Below, in pieces: positions 37,701 to 48,934 of a stretch of DNA of 64,000 nt. Both the position numbers and the translations under genes were made by a program. The notes beneath the pieces were generated by a model. The model was not told where the DNA came from. It ran no database searches and saw only the letters and a program-made list of their open reading frames with translations. The DNA is from Gonatopus flavifemur (lineage: Eukaryota > Arthropoda > Insecta > Hymenoptera > Dryinidae): NCBI GenBank assembly GCA_018340375.1, contig JAFFJZ010000014.1:6510001-6574000 (forward strand), read 5' to 3'. Positions within the stretch are counted from its first letter, which is position 1, and each line of letters begins with the position of its first letter.

Positions 37701-37701
<1 letters not shown>
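34831..37701. other. No gene recognised
   Basis: Mostly unique AT-rich DNA. The only structured item is a perfect 24-nt palindrome at 35957-35980. Confidence 0.45.
35957..35980. other. Perfect 24-nt palindrome
   Basis: The half-site AAAGATAACATA is followed immediately by its exact reverse complement with no spacer. It could be a hairpin, a dimer-binding site or chance in AT-rich DNA; no repeat boundary is attached. Confidence 0.6.
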
Positions 37702-37761
<60 letters not shown>

Positions 37762-37766
37762 CATCA

Positions 37767-37830
<64 letters not shown>

Positions 37831-37831
37831 G

Positions 37832-37887
<56 letters not shown>

Positions 37888-37936
37888 AATCATCATCACC
37901 ATCATCAATATTATTATCATCATTATTATACGCTCT
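37702..37936. repeat. (TTA)n/(TCA)n trinucleotide microsatellite
   Basis: About 130 bp of TTA repeats, broken once by three CAT units, then about 55 bp of ATC repeats and a mixed tail. It generates homopolymeric Ile, Tyr/His, Asn/Asp and Met frames on both strands, including a 224-codon frame at 37421-38095, none of which is a gene. Confidence 0.95.
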
Positions 37937-38370
37937 ATTAATAGGTTGAAAAAAATTCAAAGACATAATATATTGTCTTTAAGAAAAAGTATGAGTATTT
38001 TCATTTGTCCATTGAGAATAATCCTTCGCCTCCAAATTTGTAATTGCATGAAGAAAAGAAATTGGAAAAATTCTCTTGAGCTTGCAAGATTGTAATATTT
38101 GGTTGAAGATCATTTTTTCCTGCGTCTTCACGAAAAGCTTATGTCCCTAAACTCACGTTGAAGAGAGGAATTGCTGAATTCAAGCACGAGCGTACTCGTG
38201 CGGAAATAAACATTTCCCAAGTAGCAACAGAAGTTCGAAGTATATACAAAATAAACACGTTCATAGAATGTACAAATGCGATACGAAGAACATATAACCC
38301 AATAAAAAAACTCGGAAAAAGTGAAAAAATGACGCGAAGCACATGAAACTGTGATCAAAACTTTGAAATA

Positions 38371-38579
38371 GGGGAGACAGGGGCTAGTTGTAACAGGCAT
38401 GAGTTTTTGACATGGTCTATTACTGTAGTATTTCTCATCAGATTATGTGTGCGCTTAATACAATACTCTTTCAGCGACTAAATAATCATTTTATGAAGAG
38501 TCAACCTTATTCGTTAGAAAATATGAAACTTGTAGTTTGTGTTACAACTCACTTCTGGTACTTTCAGCCCCGGTCTCCC
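38371..38579. mobile_element. TA-flanked MITE with GGGGAGAC ends
   Basis: GGGGAGACAGGGGCTAGTTG continues TAACA at the left. The right end contains GTTACAACTCAC and AGCCCCGGTCTCCC, nearly inverse. TA flanks both sides (38369-38370 and 38580-38581). 209 bp, noncoding. Confidence 0.7.
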
Positions 38580-38581
38580 TA

Positions 38582-39023
38582 GTTCATAATTTTCAAAACA
38601 CATATTCACACATTCGTCTTTGAAATATAAAGTGAAATAGAACAAAAATTGGATTGATTCACTTCACATACTAAGAAGAGCGCTGAGCTACTCCAAACCA
38701 CATGTGTTGGTTGTTTCTGATATATTTTGAGATCCACGTCGATGCTGAACACTTGGCGTGGTCGATTACGTGAATGTTGAGCCTGAATTGTATTTAAAAA
38801 ACTTTGTTGAATGTATATGAACAGAAAGTTGGATAATGAAATTTCCATCGGCCGCACCAAGTGTTCCGCACCGACGTGTATTTCAAAATCTATCAGAAAC
38901 GACCTACCCGTTTGGTTTAGAAAAGTACAGCGCTGTTTCTAGTATGTGAAGTGGATGAATCCAATTTTTGTTCTATTCCACTTTATATTTTCAAGACGAA
39001 GATGTTTTTTTTAAATTATGAAC
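38582..39023. mobile_element. TA-flanked foldback element
   Basis: GTTCATAATTTTCAAAACAC at the left is mirrored by the right end AAATTATGAAC, with TA at 38580-38581 and 39024-39025. Arms match over ~200 bp (CACTTCACATACTAAGAAGA mirrors TTCTAGTATGTGAAGTG). Near the centre, ACACTTGGCGTGG and its inverse resemble the core of the foldback at 58664-59432. It directly abuts the preceding MITE, sharing the TA. Confidence 0.75.
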
Positions 39024-39916
39024 TACTTCAAACACTGTTTATACATATTGGACTCACAATATAAGTCTTGTATATTTTTCTCGGTTTTTTTCTAAGTATC
39101 GATCACAGTTTCATGTGCTTGGCGTTATTTTTTTATTTTTTCAGAGTTTTTTTTATTGAAATTTCACTAATTTTTCAGAATTTTATAATATTCCGCAATA
39201 TCTATACTCACCAATCACTGTATCCCCCAATGTATGTCTTTATTCTTAATTCTCTCGATTTCCAGATAATTTTCCTCTCAAGAAGCTTCGAGCGTTTGCC
39301 TTGGACCTCTCTTTCTCTCTTATGGAAGTGTCCTTCTCTCACCAGCACAGTTGGATGGTAAACGCTCGTATGCTTTTGAATATCCCTGATGATGAATATC
39401 AATTCTCACATACTTCCATTTTTAGAAATCTCCATTATTAAACATGTATTGAAAGAATGAGAAAAATATGCTATCAAATAAGAGTTTTTTCCGATAAACA
39501 CTGATAAACGAAGATCTGTGGAGTAAAAATATGTGAGAATGGAGATGTTGAACATTTACCATATTCCAGATGGCGCAGAGTTGATTGATGAATTTTGAAA
39601 AGACTCTTTGAGAATTCTGGAGTTTGAATTGAGTTTTTGAAGAATTCTTTACGGATTTCATGTTATCTGGAATTTGAGAACAAAACTATCTAGAAGCAAA
39701 GATGATTATGAATAATACAAAGATAGCACAAACACTCATTTATATCCAATATGACTTGAATGAATTCGAAATGGATACATTTTGAGTCCCCGAAATTTAT
39801 TTCTGAATTCGCAATATGGATTCTTCCTGAACTTCAAGGTCTCACACAATACTTTGAATCTCCAAGATATCCCTGGTAAAAAAAACTAAACAGACCTAAA
39901 CAAACAATTTTTTTTA

Positions 39917-41180
39917 TGACTACTTCCGACTTACTAGGTGTTTTTGTCTTGGGAATTTCCTCACTAAAACTAAACCTTTGATTTAGGAGTTGCTTCCGGT
40001 TAAAGGCAATCAACGGCTTTCCGATTGTTTCAGCATTCCATTAATCAATTCACTTAGGTGCATTTCAAGTTTCCATGAAATAAATTTCTCCCGCTCACTT
40101 CCGCAATTGAGGAACTGGATTTTTTAGGTTTACTCCCGCAGTTGAGAAAACATTTTGTTCCCTTGATTATCCGTTTGTTTCCGAAATTTCGGAAGAACTT
40201 GATTTACGTATGTTTGGGTATTTTACCTACCTACCTTTTTATGACTACTTCCGACTTACTAGGTGTTTTTGTCTCGGAAATTTCATAACTGAAACTAAAC
40301 CTTTGATTTAGGAGTTACTTCCGGATAAAGGCAATCAACCGCTGGGTCGGTGCTGAATCAACGAAAAAAAATTTACTAGCAGTATGAAGTTGTCATTTTG
40401 TTGCAGTATGAAATGAAATTAGTCATAGATCATTGATTAAATTAAACGAAAAGTAAAAAACATTGATTTGCTAACACAACCCCACGGTAAACTTAATTTC
40501 CCTTTGTTATGTTTATGATTATGGTATGGTTATATTTATGATAACAACAAACCGATTTTCGTTCTCTACAGACGTTTGGAACAGTTTGATTGTACCGATC
40601 GATTAGGAAGATCATTAATAATTTTATTAGAATGATGGATTACGTGTCTACTGTAATAAACGGGTGCAGTGAATAGGTTAACATAAAGAATTTTCGTTCA
40701 ATTTAATCAATGATCTATGACTAATTTCATTTCATACTGCAACAAAATGACAACTTCATACTGCTAGTAAATTTTTTTTCGTTGATTTGGTTTTTCGTTG
40801 ATTCGGCACCGACCCCAACCGCTTTCTGATTGTTTCAGTATTTCATTGATCAATTCACTCAGGTGCATCTCAAGTTTTCATGAAACAAATTCCGCAATTG
40901 AGGAACTGGATTTTTTACAGTCAATTCCGTAGTTCAAGGAAACTTTCCTCCTACATGATTTCAGAGGGTTTAAGGGTGAATATATATCCGCTGGTGCTCA
41001 ACCTACTTTTCTGCGTATGTTTCTAATTCACTATGTGTTCTTGTCCCGTAAATTTCGGAACCAAAACTAAACCTTGAATCCATGCGTTACTTTCGAATGA
41101 ACATAATCAGTGACTTTCCTATTTTTTCTGCATGCTATTTCTTAATTCATTCTCATTGTTTCCAAGCTCCAACAGTAGGC
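39917..41180 (+). repeat. 325-bp tandem repeat, about 2.5 copies
   Basis: TACTTCCGACTTACTAGGTG begins copy 1 at 39921 and copy 2 at 40246. Copy 2 is split by the MITE at 40344-40815. A diverged third partial copy runs from about 41005. Internal landmarks repeated in order are AACCTTTGATTTAGGAGTT, GGCAATCAAC, TTTCTGATTGTTTCAG and CAATTGAGGAACTGGATTTT. A CCCTGGTAAAAAAAAC word at 39877 may mark an element edge. Noncoding. Confidence 0.7.
40344..40815. mobile_element. hAT-like MITE with perfect 8-bp duplication
   Basis: GGGTCGGTGCTGAATCAACG at the left is mirrored by CGTTGATTCGGCACCGACCC at the right, and the arms continue for more than 100 bp (GCAGTATGAAGTTGTCATTT and its inverse). The target CAACCGCT is present on both sides (40336-40343 and 40816-40823), the length typical of hAT (also P). 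It splits a 325-bp tandem unit that is otherwise continuous. 472 bp, no ORF. Confidence 0.85.
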
Positions 41181-41423
41181 ATTATTTCTGCGTACTTAGG
41201 TCCACTGTTACCATCTAATACTCTCGCCTTTGTTATAATTGGTCAATCTCATTAATAAGAACATGTGATTAATCAATTTCATTAGATCTAGCACTTCGAT
41301 GGCAACAGTGCTCAGGTCGATGAGAAAATGGATTTTGTAGATCCATTTTCGCGTTTGAAGAATACAATTCGTTCATCAACAGAACCCGCAATCAATCTTG
41401 AACATCCAATTGAAACTAGTGGT

Positions 41424-41833
41424 GCTCCTCCAAGGGAACTCGGGCATTAAGAGAGGGAGGAGGCAGAATCAGAATTTTTCTTAGACTTTTCTCAGAATGT
41501 CCTTCATTAATACAAATTTGGAATAAATAATAACTGACTACATATCTGAGATTGCACCCGGCACAAAACTTTGAATTTCCTAATGAATTTCTGAAGACTA
41601 AAAAATAAAATTGTACAATTTATTGAAGTTTGGAGGTTAAAATTTTACAATTTTATTTTTTAGTATTCAGAAACCATTGGGAGATTGAAATTTTTGTGCC
41701 GGGTGCAATCTCAGATATGTAGTTAATTATTATTCATTTCAAATTTGTATCAATCAAGTCATTTGTTATCAGAGTCTGAGAAAACTTAAGATTTGCCCTT
41801 TCCCTCTCTCAATGCTCGAGCCTCCTTAAGGCG
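41424..41833. repeat. Foldback sequence (~410 bp)
   Basis: GGGCATTAAGAGAGGGAGG at the left is answered by CCCTCTCTCAATGCTCGAG at the right, CTGAGATTGCACCCGGCACA by TGTGCCGGGTGCAATCTCAG, and AATTGTACAATTT lies near the centre. Noncoding. Confidence 0.65.
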
Positions 41834-42056
41834 CTCATTCGAAAAAAACGCATAATTTGAATGAGGATATTGGAAACACAAAAGAGGTCACGAACCCCTT
41901 CGTCAGCTTGTAACTGAGGTAAAATAATAAACAAATATGTACAAATACTCTCATGCTTTGAGAAAAAAGGAAAAGTAACATTAGTTTTTCCAGAAAACCA
42001 TTTATATTCAACAAAAACTACCATTATAAAATGAATTCATAATCAAACCGTACTTC

Positions 42057-42373
42057 ATATAAAGGAACGAAAATAGGACATACCAGCGTGTTAATTGAAT
42101 CAATGTTTTCTTGGTAAAAGTTCTCCTTACTGGATATATAAAATGGTCTGAAATTTTCAAATTTTCAATTCCAAAAAATTCTTTTGTTCCAATATATTAT
42201 TAGTAATACCATCATTTGACTAGAATATTATACCACCAGAGTATAAAGTTTCAAAGATTACCTCATGAAAATCTCTGACCTTTACATGAATTCAGTACGA
42301 AAAATTTCTAAAAAAAAAATGTTCACTTTAGAAAATTCCTACACGGAAGGTATACGTTGGTATGCCTTCTGTG
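42057..42373 (+). repeat. Direct repeat, copy 1
   Basis: About 310 bp shared with 43307-43600: ATATAAAGGAAC, ACCAGCGTG, AAAATGGTCTGAAATTTTCA, TTTTGTTCCAATATATT and ACATGAATTCAGTACGAAAA occur in the same order, ending near ACGTTGGTA. A ~60-bp word (GAATCAACTTACATATATGA) is likewise duplicated at 43168 and 43610. It could be a segmental tandem duplication or the remains of a repeat unit. Confidence 0.65.
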
Positions 42374-42680
42374 CACGGACAAATAAAATATCGAATCAGC
42401 CATTTACGGAGACGAAACAAGGATTCAAAGTAGTTGTTCTTTAGTATAAATATCTGGATTGAATCTCCATAAATGACTGAGAATGGAATATGATGAGTAT
42501 TCATCACACGTTTAGAGACCCGAATGATAAAAAACTGACATACATTAAAAACAATTAAATATGTCAAAATATGCGAACACAGATGCTCAGAGAAGCCTAT
42601 TGAGCAAAATCAAGATATGATTGGATCATATTATAACAATCATTACAATAATAAGTTTTTCCGATTACTCCCGGGACCCC

Positions 42681-42720
42681 TATATAAAGAGCGTCTCATG
42701 CGCCATGAAGCATTCAGTGT
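42681..42720 (+). promoter_or_regulatory. TATA plus initiator core promoter-like site
   Basis: TATATAAAG at 42682-42690 is followed by an arthropod-type initiator TCAGT (CATTCAGTG) at 42715-42719, the canonical ~31-bp spacing. Downstream are AATAAA signals (42795, 42819) and a CTGGCGACTGTG word near 43014, which resembles the junction of a Ty3/gypsy LTR with its primer-binding site. It is therefore possibly a degenerate LTR rather than a host promoter. Confidence 0.45.
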
Positions 42721-43306
42721 CTGCTGGACGGAACAGACCAGAACTCCCGCTCAGTGACAGAATCATAGTAAAAAAGATTTAAAAGTGTTGTAATAAAAGT
42801 GACAACTGTGTTATGACAAATAAATTATATATGGTGTACGAAAATCATCAATTTTCGAAATTAGATACATTTATTTCTTTTCCCTCTCCTCATTGAGATT
42901 AATTTTGATTCAATCAGAATTGGCGTCGGTGAAATATTTCGGGTGGAGTTAGATTTATCAGTGCGAGTGAGAAATCTAAAGGAGAGGTTTGCTTGTTTGC
43001 ACCAGAAAACAAGCTGGCGACTGTGTTAACCAATCAGTGTGGGAGTTGTCATTTTCGGCACTGTAGTGCTTTGGGTCGAAGTTTTCGTTTTTCCGAATTA
43101 ACGAGCCTGCAAGTATCGTGTGTGAATCATTTCATATTATCGGTAATGGTACACTCCAAAACACGATATTGAATCAACTTACATATATGAATCACATAAA
43201 ATCTAGTAAAAATAGTATTACAATCAAGTACTCAATGAATAATGAGTATCTTACATCTTTCAACCAATTCAGTTCAATTACACAGTTCTGGTTGAAGCAT
43301 CATTCA

Positions 43307-43600
43307 TATAAAGGAACACAAATAAGATATACCAGCGTGCCAACTGATTCAACATCTCTCGGTAAGAATTCTCCACACTGCATACATAAAATGGTCTGAA
43401 ATTTTCAAATTTTTAATTCCGAAAAATATTTTTGTTCCAATATATTGCATACCATAATTTAATAAGAATATCACACCGCAAGAGTATAAAGTTTTGAGGA
43501 TTATCTCATGAAAATCTCAGACCTTCACATGAATTCAGTACGAAAAATTTCTTGAAAAAAACATGTTTGCACAGAAGGTACACGTTGGTACTCCTTCAGA
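43307..43600 (+). repeat. Direct repeat, copy 2
   Basis: Diverged copy of 42057-42373 (same landmark order). The ~1,250 bp between copy starts contains the TATA/initiator segment. Confidence 0.65.
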
Positions 43601-44044
43601 GCTTGATATTGAATCAACTTACATATATGAATCACATAAAATCTCGTAAAAATAGTATCACAATGATGAATATCATTTTACATTCGGCAAACAGGCGAAT
43701 ATCAAAGAAAAACACATAGTTGTATAGGATAAACAATAGTATGTCTGAATTTCGAGTTCAATAATTTAGAAAATATTAGTATTCTGGAGTGTAATCAGAC
43801 TGGTAACGCGTGATGAAAATATTCCAAGTGAATATCAGATATCATTAGGGTAATTGAATTTGACATTATCATCAAGTAAATCGGAGAAAATGAAGACGAA
43901 GTTTATCGCATGGAGGACTGAGTTATTGGAAAACATATAAGAATATGAACTTGCTACGTAGTCTGACTTGGGGAACGTGCATATGAAACGGCTAACGGAC
44001 GGCAATAACGAATTTTCTTCCGTAAAACCCTGTATAAACATTAT

Positions 44045-44520
44045 TGCACGATTTTGAGTCATATCATGCATTTCGGTATGCCATATTAGATCCACCATCT
44101 TGGATTCTGAAAATCTGATGCTGAATCGTAATCAGCGACCTCAAAAACTTCGCTGGATCGATTTCAATCCATCCCCTGGCGAAAAAACGGCGTGCACATA
44201 AAGCTCAAACAGCGTACCAATAACGTGATTCTGGCCAATATACGTTCAATGCACGCTTACTTCAATATAAGCGTGAGTACAGCGTGCATGAACGCTTTTC
44301 TTCACGCTTGATCCACGCTCAACTGCGCCAATTGACTCTTAATACACTCTCATGTGACGGTAATAACACTCCTATGCGACGCTCCAAATGCACGCTTTAT
44401 TTTCACCAGGGTCTTGAAGGCTTTTTTTTACTTTTCGTCCACCATATTGGATCCGCCATTTTGAATTTTGAAAATCTGATGATGGATTCGTAGTCAGCGA
44501 CCTCAAAAACCTCCAGGTAC
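44045..44520 (-). repeat. Reverse-strand copies of the ~130-bp tandem unit
   Basis: Read on the minus strand, 44445-44515 gives GAGGTTTTTGAGG, CAGATTTTCAAAATTCAAAA and TGGCGGATCCAATATGGTGG, matching the unit of the 6.5-11.1 kb array. A second unit lies at about 44085-44155. The two units are separated by the MITE at 44174-44410. Confidence 0.6.
44174..44410. mobile_element. MITE with CCCTGGCGAAAA ends
   Basis: CCCTGGCGAAAAAACGGCGT continues GCACATAAAGC at the left, mirrored by TGCACGCTTTATTTTCACCA followed by GGG at the right. Interior ACGCTTACTTC and AAGCGTGAG words are inverse. 237 bp, no coding. It is inserted between two reverse-strand tandem units. Confidence 0.6.
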
Positions 44521-45932
44521 TTCTCTTGAATACTGAACGAATAAAATTATATGTTCCATCAATTCCCTCTAGATTCTTAGAACTGCGAGTTATTTTGGTG
44601 GATATATGGTGAATTGAGAGAGGTTAGGTTTCCTTCGAGTCTGGGAAAAAATTCTATCGTAAATCTGAGATATTTCGTGCACTCTTGGTTGATGTTTTGA
44701 ATAATGTTGAGTGCATTTTCAACCCGTGAAAAAATCACAAAGTCAAATGTCCTCTAATTTTTTGTCGACTTTTTATTTTAAATCGGCCATATCGGTATTC
44801 CAGCGCTATCTCAATGAAATTTTTACCTCAGCAACCGAAAGAGCAACCTCGGAAATAGTAGGTAAGGTATTTTTGCCATGAGTTTCTAGTGATTTATACA
44901 TCATGTGCAACGTTTAAAATTACAGTTGAGATACTGCATTTCCCGGACTTGATGGGTTGATACAAGGGAATAGGAACAAATTTAGCAAATATATCGATAG
45001 TCAGTTATCATGCATTTATACGTTGGAAGAATGAATTCAATGAATAAAATTTTAAAACATTTTCTCATTACACTTGTATTTCAATTCGAATTCGTTCCTT
45101 CTTTCATCATTTCCACAAGAATAAGAACTTCAGCACTGTTCAATTAGAATGTTAGATGTTCTGATGTAATCAGGTAGTTTTTTTTATCTTCCATTGAAAA
45201 TAAAGAATCAATGTAGAGTTTGACCATTTATTTCATAGGACAGGACTAAAATTCATAAAAGAGTCTTCAAACAATATCCTCGCATGTCTTATCAACTGCG
45301 CCAAAGTTTTTAAACTACCGTCTGTTACGTCGAAACTATTGTTGATTTAGTTTTTTTTTGTAACATTCGGGAGTTAAAGGAACACATTGAATCATCGAGT
45401 CCAATGCTCTCTTTGATACCCCACTTTAGCTAGGATAAAACCCTACACAAGGACTATGGAAGGGATATTGTTTGGAATAATTAGACATTCAATTTTATGC
45501 TGAATGTAGGTCAAATATATTCCAGAAAATATCTCCCAATTTGTGACATTTACACTTTCAAGAGGAACAACTACAATTTTCAATTTGAATATCTCGTTTA
45601 TCTGAAACCGTTTCTTTTTTTTTTTTTTATTGAATATATGAAGATGAGAGAGAGAGAGATATGCTGATCATATAGCTGATCATATGAGAAATTGAATCAA
45701 CCCTTTCCAAAAGAATTGAAAAAGCCAATTTTGAAGACAGTTCGTTCTTGAAAGAATGGAGAGTGTTTGAATTATACGGAATTTGACTTCACGCATGTAT
45801 GTACATATCTCCCACTGTGTTGAAGATCAAGTGACGAAACTCTTTCTTTTGGCGATACAAACCAAATTTTATTTCATTTAATCAGCGGACTGTATATACT
45901 CGTGCCTTGCATGGCGTCTTCGGAGGGACTGA
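44521..45932. other. No gene recognised
   Basis: AT-rich sequence. A poly-T run lies near 45609-45623 and an (AG)n run near 45646-45657. No supported gene. Confidence 0.45.
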
Positions 45933-45940
45933 CTTGGCGG

Positions 45941-46103
45941 CAGTGATGCCAGGAAAGACGGTGTGGACTGAAAAATCAGCCCCTCTACCGTGCACACGAT
46001 GAAACTTTCGTATACATGTGAGCCACACGTATACGAACGTGTCATTGTGTGGACAATGGAGCGGCTGATTTTTCGGTCCACACCGTTTTTCCTGGCATCA
46101 CTG
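45941..46103. mobile_element. hAT-like MITE (CAGTGATGCC ends)
   Basis: CAGTGATGCCAGGAAAGACG at the left and TTTTTCCTGGCATCACTG at the right form near-perfect inverted repeats. The flanks CTTGGCGG (45933-45940) and TTTGGCAG (46104-46111) agree at six of eight positions, an aged 8-bp duplication. The arms continue through TGTGGACTGAAAAATCAGCC and its inverse to a CGTATAC-containing centre. 163 bp; frames on both strands are shadows. Confidence 0.75.
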
Positions 46104-46193
46104 TTTGGCAGCTCCTTCGTGTCTCTATCCCTTTACTCTCAGCGACACGCACAGGGACAGCACTGTAGCGCTTTTTCCAACAAACTCTTCCTT

Positions 46194-46215
46194 TTGAAAG
46201 AGTTAACTCTTTCAA
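46194..46215. other. Perfect 22-nt palindrome
   Basis: TTGAAAGAGTT is followed directly by its reverse complement, and weaker pairing extends a few bases either side. Function unknown. Confidence 0.55.
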
Positions 46216-46489
46216 GGCGAAATATTTCAATGATACAGAACGCCAGAAAACCGACATACAAGGTATGACAATTCGGGTAATTAGTATATATCAAATTTGA
46301 TGATCTTATTCGTGAAACAATGCATATAAGGATGAAATAAACATGAATATAAGAAATTACAATAAACTGATTGCATCAATATATGGTCGTGAGGAAAAAA
46401 AATTCCTTTTTCCCACACCTGCACGGAAAGTTGATGTTTTCTGACCTATTTTTAGGGGAGAAAGTGCTGAATTCCAAGCGAATGTGTCA

Positions 46490-46600
46490 CAGCGGGAGGA
46501 AAATATTTTCCGCCCGCTCGCAGCGGGAGGAAAGTACTTTCTGCCCGCTCGCAACGGGAGGGAAGTACTTTCTGCCCGCTCGCAACGGGAGGAAAATACA
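46490..46600. repeat. 31-bp tandem repeat, ~3.6 copies
   Basis: The unit begins CAGCGGGAGGAAAGTACTTT and continues CTGCCCGCTCG; it is itself an imperfect palindrome (GGGAGG...GCCCGCTC). It is GC-richer than its surroundings and lies between GGGAAAAA-type and GGGGAGA-type inverted words at 46395 and 46685-46775. Unrelated in sequence to the 31-bp array at 13858. Confidence 0.7.
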
Positions 46601-46937
46601 AACTATCTTTTCGTTCTGAAATATGCATATGAATATTTTATATGCAATTAAACAGATGATTTTCACTTTCCTTGCAGTTGTGGGAAAAAATAGTATGTTT
46701 ACCTCGGGGAGAAGTAGGAAATTTCCACTCGTGTGATTGTCTCCCTCGCCTTTGGCTCGGGGAGACAAACTTCACACTCGTCGGAAATTCCCCACTTTCC
46801 CCCCTTGATGAACAATATGCTATTTTCTTCTAACTGAAAAGTTAAATGGATTTCGTGATGAATAATAATGAATTACACAGTTAAAAATATGATTATTAAA
46901 ATAAATGCGTCGAAACGTGGTCCTACAAGAATTTGAC

Positions 46938-48934
46938 ATCTATTCCACAGGTATTGGGCATAAGTTGACTGTAGCACGTTTAATCAAGCCCTCCACTGTC
47001 CTAATTGTAGCAACACGTGGAATCGAATCGGCTCCCAGATGTGATTGTGTTATGCGCCCTAAGCGCCATTCCATGGGCGGTAGATTATTTTCCTTAATAA
47101 GAACTAGGGTTTCTTCCTTCCAGTCATAAACGTTGGTTTTCCATTCCGTTCGGTACTGCATTTCGGACACGTACTCTCTGGACCATCGCTTCCAAGAGTG
47201 TTGCTGAAGAGCCTGCAACCTTTGATAATTCGATAAACGTGACTCTGGAATGCAGGTGACGTCCGGGTCAGGAACAGAAATTCCCGATCGGGTCAAAAAG
47301 AAAACGCGACGACGTGAGAGCGGACAAATCAGAAGGATGGGATGACATAGGAGTCAAAGGTCGGGATTTAAAAATTGTTTCAATTTGTGCCAGCAAGCTA
47401 TATAGTTCTTCGAAAGTTGAACTCGCATTACTCACAACTCTTTTGGGGTGATATTTTGAGGCCTCCATCCCGGCCTCCCATATGTCTCCAAAATGGGGAG
47501 AATACGCGGGTTTGAATTCCCAATCAAATCCTTGGTTAGCAAAGCTCTCGAACAACTCATTCTGATTACTCTTCAAGAATTCACCCCACTCCTTTAACTT
47601 CGAAGGATCTCCAACGAAATTGGAGCCATTATCAGACGTTATTGTTATAGGCATACCGCGGCGAGAAACAAATCGACGAAGAGCATATATATGAACGCTT
47701 CGGTAGTAAGGTCTGACACCAATTCTATATGTATTGCACGTGTGGTCAGACAAATGAGAAGACACTCGTATGCCCTCGTTATCTTGCAGCCACGCCGACG
47801 TCTATCTTTGACAAAAAATGGACGACCCTAATCCACTCCCATATTATGAAATCGTGGATATGGTGTTTAACGCACAGAAGGCAGATCTCCCATAATTTAA
47901 TGCACTTCTGATAGCTCATTTCCGAAACAAGTGATACATTTGTCGACGATATTTTTTGCTAAATTTCTACCGCCTATGGGCCAATATTCTCCTCTGATAC
48001 TTGATAACAATGCTTGAGGCCCCAAATGAAGTTGTTCGATATGTTCATGTTCATATGACGATTTTGTTCCCTTCATTCAATGCCTTGTGAGCTGATAAGG
48101 TATCGATTTCCTTTGCAAATGACTGTTGTTGAGCCGTTTTTACCAAGCGCAACATTGCATTGTCCAGTTCATCCTTTGTTATTGGTCTCTTATATCGTTC
48201 AATATGAGGTTTCAAACAATTGAATTCGAATCTGGAACACCAAGCCGTTACCCTTATTATCTTGCTCAGCTTAGAGAAATTTCCAAATGGAAATGTGCTG
48301 GTGACAAGAGACGTGGACACATGAGATCGAGACGGTCTTAATTCAGGTAAATTTTGCGAATCGAATTGCTGAGTTGACCATTGTTCTCAACAAGACTGAA
48401 GCCATGAGGGTCCTTTGCACCACAATTGACATTCCTTCAGGAGGCCCGGCTTCAATCCTCGTGACACAATATCTGCTGGATTATCATGTGTGCCAACGTG
48501 ACGCTACTGTGACACGTCAGATACTGACTGAATTTTCGCAACACGATTACCAACAAAGGCTTTCAATGAGTAAGGTTCCTTCCCTATCCATCCTATAACA
48601 ATAGTTTAATCTGACCAGTCTGTTATTCGCGATTTGTCCAGTTCTAGTGCAGCCTTCACCTTCTCAATTAATCTGTGTGGATCGTCCCAATTTGAGCGAT
48701 CCACCCAGAGCGGCTGCATCACAAGTTTTGCCGTTATGATACACGGGCTTAGCAACCTCAAGGGGTCGAAGATCTGTGATATGACAGATAGGACATGCCG
48801 CTCATAAAGTTGACTTGCTTGTTGCGGTAGATTCAATTCATGTGTCACTTGATTTGTGGAGCGAGACCATGCAAGCCCCAATGTTTCGGTCATATACGTC
48901 GAACCAAACTGGATGATATCTGTTGAATCAACCT
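46938..48934 (-). pseudogene. BEL/Pao retrotransposon, 3' half of the outer (minus-strand) copy
   Basis: On the minus strand this continues the copy broken at 62012. From 48893 down it gives the post-RT linker (TLGLAWSR, then SQIFDPLRLLSPCIITAKLV). A truncated RNase H follows (WSD then stop then TIVIGWIGKEP). NPADIVSRG leads to the pre-integrase region (ERYKRPITKDELDNAMLR), then the integrase core with ITSDNGSNFVGDPSKLKEW and DIWEAGMEASKYHPKRV holding the second Asp and the Glu. The C-terminal module is WKRWSREYVSEMQYRTEW and PPMEWRLGRI. It carries several stops and frameshifts near 47270, 47690 and 48330, and an apparent deletion inside RNase H. Clearly dead. No 3' LTR was identified below 46938. 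Confidence 0.85.

Noticed and set aside
37421..38095. 224-codon plus-strand frame and three overlapping homopolymer-like frames
   Set aside because: They are translations of the (TTA/TCA)n microsatellite on different frames and strands, with no coding context.
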